64,000 nt of DNA from Bradyrhizobium sp. 149 (lineage in GTDB: Bacteria; Pseudomonadota; Alphaproteobacteria; Rhizobiales; Xanthobacteraceae). Numbering within the stretch: position 1 is the first letter of the stretch; each line of letters begins with the position of its first letter. This document shows, one piece after another, positions 43,308 through 50,181 of the stretch. Under the pieces are notes generated by a model. It was not told the origin of the DNA and ran no database searches. It saw only the letters and a list, made by a program, of their open reading frames with translations. The DNA is taken from assembly GCF_023073915.1 (NCBI RefSeq), contig NZ_JADPKK010000022.1, positions 1,054,001-1,118,000 on the forward strand, given 5' to 3'. Position numbers and translations under genes: made by a program.

Positions 43308-43323
43308 TCAACCAACTGGTTGA
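43308..43323. promoter_or_regulatory. TetR operator copy 2 (just after tetR, before the permease)
   Basis: TCAACCA-AC-TGGTTGA: seven-base perfect arms, two-base centre, starting on the base after the tetR stop. The 67 bases that follow can hold a promoter for the permease operon. Confidence 0.85.
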
Positions 43324-43390
43324 AACTTCCCTCAAGGCCGGTTAGGCTTGCGACCAGCGGCAAGGTGGCCGCTGGCAACAGGAGCAACCG

Positions 43391-44161
43391 GTGGCAGGAG
43401 ACGGCGCCCGCAATACGCGCAGCTTTGCGATCGTTCTGATCGTGCACCTCGCGGTGCTCGTGCTCTGGCAGGTCCTGGTCGATGCCTTCCACGTGCCGAA
43501 GTTCATCCTGCCCTCGCCGCTCGCGACCATCCAGACGCTGGGCACTGCAAGTTACGCCTGGGGCGCCAATACGCTGGTGACGGCGATCGAGATCCTGGGC
43601 GGCTTTGCGCTCGGCGCATTCGTCGGCGTGGCGCTGGCCGTCATCTTCAGCTGGGCACCGCTGATCAGCCTGGTGCTGCTGCCGCTGTTCGTGACGCTGA
43701 ACATGATTCCGAAAGTGGCGCTCGGCCCGCTCCTCATCGTCTGGTTCTCCTACGGCATCGTGCCGAACATCCTGATCGCCTTCAGCATCTGTTTCTTCCC
43801 GATCCTGCTTACCACCGCGCGGGGCTTGCGCGAGGTCGAGCCGGATCTGCTCGATCTCGTCAAATCGCTGCGCGGCTCGCGCTGGACGCTGTTCCGCAAG
43901 ATCCAGCTGCCGGGATCGCTGCCTTACATATTCTCCGGCATGAAGGTCGGCGCCATCCTCGCGGTCGCCGGGGCCATCGTCGGCGAGTTCATCGCCTCCG
44001 AGCGCGGGCTCGGCTACCTCATGATCCAGGTGCAGTCGTCGCTCGACACGCCCGCGATGGTGATGGCCGTCGTGCTGCTGACGCTGCTCGGGGTCGCCCT
44101 TTATGGATTCGTGCTAGCCCTCGAACGCATATTTGTCGTCGGCGACGCAAGACAAACCTGA
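43391..44161 (+). CDS. ABC transporter permease (NMT1/SsuC-type)
   Basis: 256 residues from GTG 43391 (AGGAG seven bases upstream). About six TM helices; the binding-protein-dependent transport signature for ATPase contact is KSLRGSRWTLFRKIQLPGSLPYIFSGMKVG. Typical SsuC/TauC-like length. It forms the membrane channel with the ATPase at 47099 and takes substrate from the binding protein at 41542. Between them lie three enzyme genes, so the importer and enzymes are co-transcribed. Confidence 0.93.
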   Translation: MAGDGARNTRSFAIVLIVHLAVLVLWQVLVDAFHVPKFILPSPLATIQTLGTASYAWGANTLVTAIEILGGFALGAFVGVALAVIFSWAPLISLVLLPLFVTLNMIPKVALGPLLIVWFSYGIVPNILIAFSICFFPILLTTARGLREVEPDLLDLVKSLRGSRWTLFRKIQLPGSLPYIFSGMKVGAILAVAGAIVGEFIASERGLGYLMIQVQSSLDTPAMVMAVVLLTLLGVALYGFVLALERIFVVGDARQT

Positions 44162-44194
44162 AAACGGCAGAATTAGAGACCAAGGACGAAATCC

Positions 44195-45232
44195 ATGCTC
44201 CTCACCCGCCAGACACTGCCGAAAACGATCCCTGATATCGCTGCGCTCGACGATCTCCTGTGCCGGCCAACGCAGGCGTTGATCGACGACCTTGCCAAGG
44301 TCAAGGGCGACATCATGATCCTCGGCGTCGCCGGCAAGATGGGCCCAACGCTGGCGGGGCTTGCCAAGGCGGCGGCGCCCGATCGCCGCGTCATTGGCGT
44401 CGCTCGCTTCAGCGACCCAAGCCTCAAGGACTGGCTGCATGCGCGCGGCGTCGAGACCATCAATTGCGATTTGATGGACGAGACCGCGATTCAGGCGCTG
44501 CCGAAGGCGCCCAACATCATTTTCATGGCCGGCCGCAAATTCGGCGCCGAAGGCGATCTGTCGCTGACCTGGGCGATGAATGCGCACGTGCCGGCGCTGG
44601 TCGCGCAGACCTTCCCGTCTTCGCGGATCGTGGCGTTCTCGACCGGCTGCATCTATCCCTTCGTCGCCGTCGACGGCAAAGGCTCGACCGAAGACATGGC
44701 GCCGAACCCGCCGGGCGAATACGCCCAGTCCTGCGTCGGCCGCGAGCGCATGTTCGAATATTTTTCGCGCAAGTTGGGAACGTCGGGGCGGCTGTTCCGC
44801 CTCAACTACGCGATCGACATGCGCTATGGCGTGCTGCACGACATCGCAATGAAAGTGCTTACGGGCACGCCGATCGATGTCAGCATCAGCCATGTCAATT
44901 TCATCTGGCAGGGCGATGCCTCGTCGCAGGCGCTGCGCTGCCTCGCGCATTGCACCACGCCGACCTCGCCGATCAATGTCAGCGGCCACGAGATTCTGGC
45001 GGTGCGCGATCTCGCAGCAAGATTCGGCGCAAGGTTCGGCCGCGCGCCAGTGCTGACAGGAAACGAAGAGCCGACGGCGTGGCTGACCGACACGTCCAAG
45101 TCCGTCGAGCTGTTCGGGCTGCCCGTCGTCGACACCGAGCAGCTGATCGCCTGGACGGCGGATTGGGTCTCCCGCGCCATGCCGAGCCTCGGCAAGCCCA
45201 CCAAATACGAGGTGCGCGATGGACGCTACTGA
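44195..45232 (+). CDS. NAD-dependent epimerase/dehydratase-like (extended SDR) protein with atypical active site
   Basis: 345 residues. The nucleotide-binding loop is G44xxG47xxG50 in ILGVAGKMGPTLAG. The substrate-side region SRIVAFSTGCIYPFV carries the typical S/T. The catalytic pair is unusual: Y176 of GEYAQSCVGRER should be YxxxK but residue 180 is Cys. The surrounding phrase CVGRERMFEYFS is well kept, so either the Lys has been replaced in this group or catalysis is different. It follows the permease by 33 bases and overlaps the GNAT gene by 14 bases. Confidence 0.85.
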   Translation: MLLTRQTLPKTIPDIAALDDLLCRPTQALIDDLAKVKGDIMILGVAGKMGPTLAGLAKAAAPDRRVIGVARFSDPSLKDWLHARGVETINCDLMDETAIQALPKAPNIIFMAGRKFGAEGDLSLTWAMNAHVPALVAQTFPSSRIVAFSTGCIYPFVAVDGKGSTEDMAPNPPGEYAQSCVGRERMFEYFSRKLGTSGRLFRLNYAIDMRYGVLHDIAMKVLTGTPIDVSISHVNFIWQGDASSQALRCLAHCTTPTSPINVSGHEILAVRDLAARFGARFGRAPVLTGNEEPTAWLTDTSKSVELFGLPVVDTEQLIAWTADWVSRAMPSLGKPTKYEVRDGRY

Positions 45233-46040
45233 CGATCCGCGCATCATCAGGCTTGGCGTCGAAGACGCGGCGGCGGGCCTCGTGCTCTCAACCGAGGCGC
45301 ACTGGAACCAGAATGAAGACGACTGGCGCTTCTTCCTAGGTGAAGGCGTCGTGCTCGGCATCCGTGATGGCGCACAACTGGTCGCGACCGCGGCGCTCCT
45401 GCCCTACCCCGGCAACAACGCCTGGATCAGCATGGTGCTGGTGACGGCAAGCCATCGCCGCCGCGGCCTCGCAACCCGGCTCGTCGATGCCTGCCTGGAG
45501 ACGGCGCGCAAAAGCGGCCTGACGAGCTGGCTCGATGCGACGCCTGATGGTGCTGCCGTCTATGGGCCGCTTGGGTTCACGCCGACCCTGCAATTGCGCC
45601 GCCTCAAGCTGATGACATCCGGTCAGGCGGCCGCGCGACCACCTTCAACCGGGACGCTCGACGCGCTTCGGGCGCGCGACCGGCGGACCACCGGTTTCGA
45701 TCGAACCGCCCTGCTCACGGCTTTCGCGCAGCGGCCAGGCTCGAGCATCGTCTCCGCGAACCGCGCCATGGCGCTGGTTCGCGGCGGACGCACTGCGCGC
45801 CATATCGGCCCGGCGTTTGCCGACAACGCGGCCGCCGCGCTGGCCCTGGTCGATGCCATCGCGCGATCGGAGACCGGGCCGCTACTGCTCGACGCCGTCG
45901 CGTCGCAACCTGCGTTCCTGGAAGGACTGACCGGCTCCGGCTGGACCATCGAGCGGCCGTTCCAGCGCATGCGGTTCGGCCCCGCCACTGCCACGGGTGA
46001 GGAAATGCCATTCGCCGTCGCCGGCCCTGAATTCGGATAG
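45219..46040 (+). CDS. GNAT-family N-acetyltransferase
   Basis: 273 residues. The GNAT fold is in the first half: WISMVLVTASHRRRGLATRLVDACLETARKSG with the acetyl-CoA binding RRRGLA (R/QxxGxG/A), then GLTSWLDATPDGAAVYGPLGF. The second half (150-273) has no known motif and a weaker similarity to a second GNAT-type domain; it may be the substrate part. Probably acetylates an amine, perhaps the product or substrate of the neighbouring enzymes. The start overlaps the epimerase-like gene by 14 bases. Confidence 0.87.
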   Translation: MDATDDPRIIRLGVEDAAAGLVLSTEAHWNQNEDDWRFFLGEGVVLGIRDGAQLVATAALLPYPGNNAWISMVLVTASHRRRGLATRLVDACLETARKSGLTSWLDATPDGAAVYGPLGFTPTLQLRRLKLMTSGQAAARPPSTGTLDALRARDRRTTGFDRTALLTAFAQRPGSSIVSANRAMALVRGGRTARHIGPAFADNAAAALALVDAIARSETGPLLLDAVASQPAFLEGLTGSGWTIERPFQRMRFGPATATGEEMPFAVAGPEFG

Positions 46041-46046
46041 GACATC

Positions 46047-47102
46047 ATGCACCACAGCCAGATCAACAGCGAAGTCCGCAAGCTGATCGCCGACGGCACC
46101 GTGCTGCCGGCACATCCCCTCGCGCTCACCGCCGAACGTCAGCTCGACAAGAAGCACCAGCGCGCGCTGACGCGCTACTACATCGACGCCGGGTCCGGCG
46201 GCCTTGCGGTCGGCGTGCACACCACGCAGTTCGCGATCCGCGATGTCGGCCTCTACGGTCCCGTGCTCGAGCTCGCCGCCGAGACGGCGGCGAACTGGAC
46301 CAAACGTCCGCTGGCGATGGTCGCAGGCCTTGCCGGCCCCACCCGGCAGGCAACCACTGAAGCCCGCACCGCGCGCGACATCGGTTATCACGCAGGGCTC
46401 CTCAGCCTCGCTGCGATGAAGAACGCGTCGGAGGACGAGATCATCGCGCATTGCGCAGCGATCGCAGCCGAAATCCCGCTGATCGGCTTCTACCTTCAGC
46501 CGGCGGTCGGCGGCGTGGTCCTGTCGAGCCGGTTCTGGCAGCGCTTTGCCTCGATCGACAACGTCATCGCGATCAAGATTGCGCCGTTCAATCGCTACAA
46601 AACTCTCGATGTTCTGCGCGGCGTCGCGGCGGCCGGCGCGCTTGACCGCGTTGCGCTCTATACTGGCAATGACGATCACATCCTGCTCGATCTGATGCTG
46701 CCGTTCGATCTGCGCGACAACGGAATCACCACGCGCGCTTATTTCAAAGGCGGCCTGCTCGGCCACTGGTCGGTCTGGACCGCGAGCGCCATAAAACAGT
46801 TCGAGCGCTGCAAGGCGGCGCGGCACAGGGATAGCGTACCGGCCGACCTGCTCGCGCTCGATGCCCGCGTCACCGACTGCAACAGCGCTTTCTTCGACGT
46901 CGCCAATAATTTTCACGGCTGCATTGCCGGCTGCCATGAGGTGCTGCGACGGCAGGGTCTGATGCAGGGCCTGTGGTGCCTCGATCCAAAGGAGGGCCTG
47001 AGCCCCGGCCAGAAGGACGAGATCGATCGCGTGTACCGGGAGCACGCCGACCTCAGCGACGACGCGTTCGTAGGCGCCAACTTGGACAAATGGCTGGCAT
47101 GA
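46047..47102 (+). CDS. Dihydrodipicolinate synthase-family aldolase/lyase
   Basis: 351 residues, a (beta/alpha)8 DHDPS-type lyase slightly longer than DapA. Schiff-base Lys is K177 in NVIAIKIAPFNRY and catalytic Tyr is Y149 in IGFYLQPAVGG. The GTTGE binding motif of true DapA is replaced by GVHTTQFA, so a substrate other than pyruvate-aspartate semialdehyde is likely (sugar-acid aldolase, dehydratase or similar). Seven bases after the GNAT gene; overlaps the ATPase start by ATGA. Confidence 0.88.
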   Translation: MHHSQINSEVRKLIADGTVLPAHPLALTAERQLDKKHQRALTRYYIDAGSGGLAVGVHTTQFAIRDVGLYGPVLELAAETAANWTKRPLAMVAGLAGPTRQATTEARTARDIGYHAGLLSLAAMKNASEDEIIAHCAAIAAEIPLIGFYLQPAVGGVVLSSRFWQRFASIDNVIAIKIAPFNRYKTLDVLRGVAAAGALDRVALYTGNDDHILLDLMLPFDLRDNGITTRAYFKGGLLGHWSVWTASAIKQFERCKAARHRDSVPADLLALDARVTDCNSAFFDVANNFHGCIAGCHEVLRRQGLMQGLWCLDPKEGLSPGQKDEIDRVYREHADLSDDAFVGANLDKWLA

Positions 47103-47869
47103 CCGAAGAGCCCTTCATCAGCCTGCAAGGCGTCCGGAAGGTTTACCGCAGCGGCGGTGCCGAATTCCTGGCGGTCTCCGACGTCACCATGGACGTGCAG
47201 GAAGGTGAGCTCGTCTCGCTGGTCGGCCCGTCCGGCTGCGGCAAGACAACGGTGATGAAGATTCTGGCCGGGCTACACGCCGCCGACGGCGGCACGGTGA
47301 AGATCGGCAATGCCACAAGCCCGTTCGATCCGGCTCGTGACATCGGCATGGTGTTCCAGCAGGCATTGCTCTTGAAGTGGCGTAACGTCCTGGACAACGT
47401 GCTGCTGCCGGCCGAGATCGTCGGCCTTCCGATGAAGGCCGCGCACGAGCGGGCGCGCGATCTGCTCAATCTGGTCGGGCTTGCCGGCTGCGAGCAGAAA
47501 TATCCGCAGCAGCTGTCCGGCGGCATGCAGCAGCGCACGGCGATCGCGCGCGCCTTCATTCATGACCCGAAACTGATCCTGATGGACGAGCCGTTCGGCG
47601 CGCTGGACGCCTTGACGCGCGAGCAGATGAATCTGGAGATGCTGCGGATCTGGCGCGAGAGCGGCAAGACCATCGTCTTCGTCACGCACTCGATCCAGGA
47701 GGCGGTGTTCCTGTCCTCGCACTGCGCCGTGCTGAGCGCGGGCCCGGCGAAGATGGCCGATTATTTCCCGATCGACCTGCCCTTCCCGCGCGACCTTCCG
47801 CTCAAGACGACGGACGCGTTCGGCGCCTATGCACGGCGGATCTATGCGAAGTTGGGGCTTACCCCGTAG
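47099..47869 (+). CDS. ABC transporter ATP-binding protein (SsuB/TauB-type)
   Basis: 256 residues from ATG 47099 (ATGA overlap). Walker A GPSGCGKTTVMK, Q-loop GMVFQQALLLKWRNV, signature LSGGMQQRTAIARAF, Walker B LILMDEPFGALDALTREQ and the H loop VFVTHSIQEAVFLSS. It powers import by the permease and binding protein. The last 25 residues (LPLKTTDAFGAYARRIYAKLG) are usual for this class. End of the operon. Confidence 0.96.
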   Translation: MTEEPFISLQGVRKVYRSGGAEFLAVSDVTMDVQEGELVSLVGPSGCGKTTVMKILAGLHAADGGTVKIGNATSPFDPARDIGMVFQQALLLKWRNVLDNVLLPAEIVGLPMKAAHERARDLLNLVGLAGCEQKYPQQLSGGMQQRTAIARAFIHDPKLILMDEPFGALDALTREQMNLEMLRIWRESGKTIVFVTHSIQEAVFLSSHCAVLSAGPAKMADYFPIDLPFPRDLPLKTTDAFGAYARRIYAKLGLTP

Positions 47870-47905
47870 CCTGCGCGCGGCGCAAGCACCGCGCCCCTCT
47901 TGCGC

Positions 47906-48997
47906 TCAGGTCTTGTTGCGCATCTTGCCGAGCAGATAATTGTCGTAAAAATTCTCCGCAATCTGCGTGTAGAACAGCAGTTCCTTCATATAGGCGTCGT
48001 GGCTTTCCTTGGTGCGCTTGAACAGCTCGCTCTTGGCGGCGAGCTCGTTCAGATGCTCCTGGGTCGCGGCGTAGCAGGCCTCCAGCACCGGCTGCGGAAA
48101 TGCCTTCAGCTCTGCACCATTGGCGATCAGCCGCTTCAGCGCCGCCGGATTCACGCTGTCGTACTTTTCGAGCATCCAGGCGCCGGCTGCCGAGCCGGCC
48201 TGGTTGACGATCGCCTGATACTGCTTCGGCAGCGAAGCCCATTTCTCGTCATTGACGATCATGTGCAGCATGGCGCCGCCCTCCCACCAGCCAGGGAAGT
48301 AATAGTACTTTGCGACCTTCTGGAAGCCGAGCTTCTCGTCGTCATAGGGACCAACGAACTCCGCGGCGTCAATCGTTCCCTTCTCGAGCGCAGGATACAC
48401 GTCGCCGCCGGCGATCTGCTGCGGCACCACGCCGAGCCGCGCCAGCACGTGACCGCCCATGCCGGCGATGCGGAATTTGAGGCCCTTGAGATCGTCGACG
48501 GTCTTGATCTCCTTGCGGAACCAGCCGCCCATCTGGGTGCCGGAATTGCCGCAGAGAATGGCGTGGGCCTTGAACGGTTTCAGCGCCTCGTTGGTGAGCT
48601 CGGCGCCGCCGCCGAAATGCCACCAGGACTCCTGATGACGATGGTTCATGCCGAACGGCGCACCGGTCGCGTAGGCCAGCGCCGGCTCCTTGCCGATGTA
48701 GAAATAGAGCGGCGTCTGCGCCATCTCGACGGACGCGGTGCTGACGGCGTCGAGCGCCTGCAGGCCCGGCACGATCTCCCCGGCCGCAAAGGTCTGGATC
48801 TGGAATTTGTTGTCGGTCGCTTCAGCGACGTATTTCGCGAAGGTCTGCGCGGTGCCATAGATGGTGTCGAGCGATTTCGGAAAGCTCGAGGTCAGGCGCC
48901 ACTTGATCTCGGGCATCGACTGCGCAATCGCAGGTGCGGCAACCAGCGTCGTCGCGCCGGCGGCCGCGCCGACCGTGAGGAATGTACGGCGTTTCAT
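47906..48997 (-). CDS. TRAP transporter substrate-binding protein (DctP/TAXI-like DctP branch)
   Basis: 363 residues from ATG 48997 (GGGAGAG upstream). Twin-arginine-type signal MKRRTFLTVGAAAGATTLVAAPAIAQ. DctP fold: TLTSSFPKS-like start after the signal, the conserved arginine region DDLKGLKFRIAGMGGHVLARLG that binds the substrate carboxylate, and YVGPYDDEKLGFQKVAKYYYFPGWWEGG. No DctQ/DctM membrane genes adjoin it in the window; its transporter must be elsewhere or lost. The gene opposes the ABC operon end. Confidence 0.92.
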   Translation of the reverse strand: MKRRTFLTVGAAAGATTLVAAPAIAQSMPEIKWRLTSSFPKSLDTIYGTAQTFAKYVAEATDNKFQIQTFAAGEIVPGLQALDAVSTASVEMAQTPLYFYIGKEPALAYATGAPFGMNHRHQESWWHFGGGAELTNEALKPFKAHAILCGNSGTQMGGWFRKEIKTVDDLKGLKFRIAGMGGHVLARLGVVPQQIAGGDVYPALEKGTIDAAEFVGPYDDEKLGFQKVAKYYYFPGWWEGGAMLHMIVNDEKWASLPKQYQAIVNQAGSAAGAWMLEKYDSVNPAALKRLIANGAELKAFPQPVLEACYAATQEHLNELAAKSELFKRTKESHDAYMKELLFYTQIAENFYDNYLLGKMRNKT

Positions 48998-49127
48998 GAT
49001 GGGTCTCTCCCTTGAGATCAGCTTGAGTTGATGGCCTTTGCCACGGGTCCTGGCCGACCGTTTGCCCGTTCCGGATGCGGAGTTCAAGCTGACAGAAAGG
49101 CCGAACCGCGGCGGGCGCCGAGGCCGC

Positions 49128-49697
49128 TCAGGCATCCTCAAGGAAGATCGACAGCGCCCGCTGCAATTCCTTGAAGGCGCGAACTCCGATCTTGGCCGCG
49201 AGGGCCTTTTCGCTTTCGGCGATCGCCGGCCGCAGGCGGCCGAGAAGTGCGGTGCCGGTCTCCGTCAGATACAGCACATAGTAGCGGCGGTTGATGGCGG
49301 AGGCCGAACGCTGCACCACGCCGCGCCGCTCCAGATGATCCACCAGCCGCCCAAGCCCCGCCCGCTCGATCGATAAGGATTGCGCGATGGCGAGCTGGTT
49401 GACGCCCGGATTGGCCTCGATCACCGACAGCACGGAAAACTGCGCCGGACTGATGTCGAAGGCTGCGAGCCGCCGGCTGACATCCTTGAACACCCAGAGC
49501 TGCGCCCGCCGGAGGCGATAGCCGAGCGAACGGGACAGATCGACCGAGGCCAGCAGCCTTGGCCGGGCTGGCTTTGCGGCCAGTGCCGAGCGCGGCGCGA
49601 ACCGCGAGGGCTTGGCAACTGACGGTTTTGCAACGGGCGCACTGCGCTGGGCTGCCTTGGCGGATCGCTTCCTGACACCAGCCTTCTCCCGCTCCAT
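49128..49697 (-). CDS. MarR-family transcriptional regulator
   Basis: 189 residues from ATG 49697. An N-terminal basic/proline tail (about 50 residues, AAKPARPRL) precedes the winged helix: FDISPAQFSVLSVIEANPGVNQLAIAQSLSIERAGLGRLVDHLERRGVVQRSAS, then the wing RRYYVLYLTETG. Upstream, between it and the esterase gene, lies the 18-base palindrome at 49859-49876. Target might be the esterase or the TRAP protein. Confidence 0.9.
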   Translation of the reverse strand: MEREKAGVRKRSAKAAQRSAPVAKPSVAKPSRFAPRSALAAKPARPRLLASVDLSRSLGYRLRRAQLWVFKDVSRRLAAFDISPAQFSVLSVIEANPGVNQLAIAQSLSIERAGLGRLVDHLERRGVVQRSASAINRRYYVLYLTETGTALLGRLRPAIAESEKALAAKIGVRAFKELQRALSIFLEDA

Positions 49698-50181
49698 CGA
49701 CGACCATCTTTCACACGCCGGCGCAGCGGCATCAGCCCGGGTGTTCCGGGATTCGATCGCCAAGACTATCGCACTCGACCCGGATCGGGAAGCAGAGCGA
49801 CCTGCCTTGCCGGTACAGCTTCGACGAGAGGTTGCATCGCGAACTCGCGCAGTGCGTCATGTTGACACGTCAACATCGCTCGCTTAAGGATCGGGAAAAC
49901 CTGCCAACGCACGAGCAGGCTTCAGGGGAGCTAACGTCCTTGTCTTCATCCGGGATGGGCAACGATCCGCATGCCATGGCATCGCGGCGAGACGATCGCC
50001 TACGTCCGCGCGTTGTCTCGTGCTTCGCATCGCGGAGTTCGCGGCCTTTCGACGACCCCGAATTCTCAATCAACAGCGACATCGCTCACAGCCGCGACGA
50101 CGCCCACAGCCAGGGCCGGCGCCGCACGATGCCGCGTGGACGACCGCTGTTCGGACCATCATCAAACTGGGAGGGCATGAC
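49698..50181. other. 484-base divergent intergenic region of marR and the tannase gene
   Basis: No convincing protein gene. It holds the perfect palindrome at 49859-49876. The rest is unstructured GC-rich sequence with frames that are only shadows. Confidence 0.55.
49859..49876. promoter_or_regulatory. 18-base palindrome, probable MarR operator
   Basis: ATGTTGAC-AC-GTCAACAT: eight-base perfect arms, two-base centre. About 160 bases from the marR start and 305 bases from the esterase start. Confidence 0.8.
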
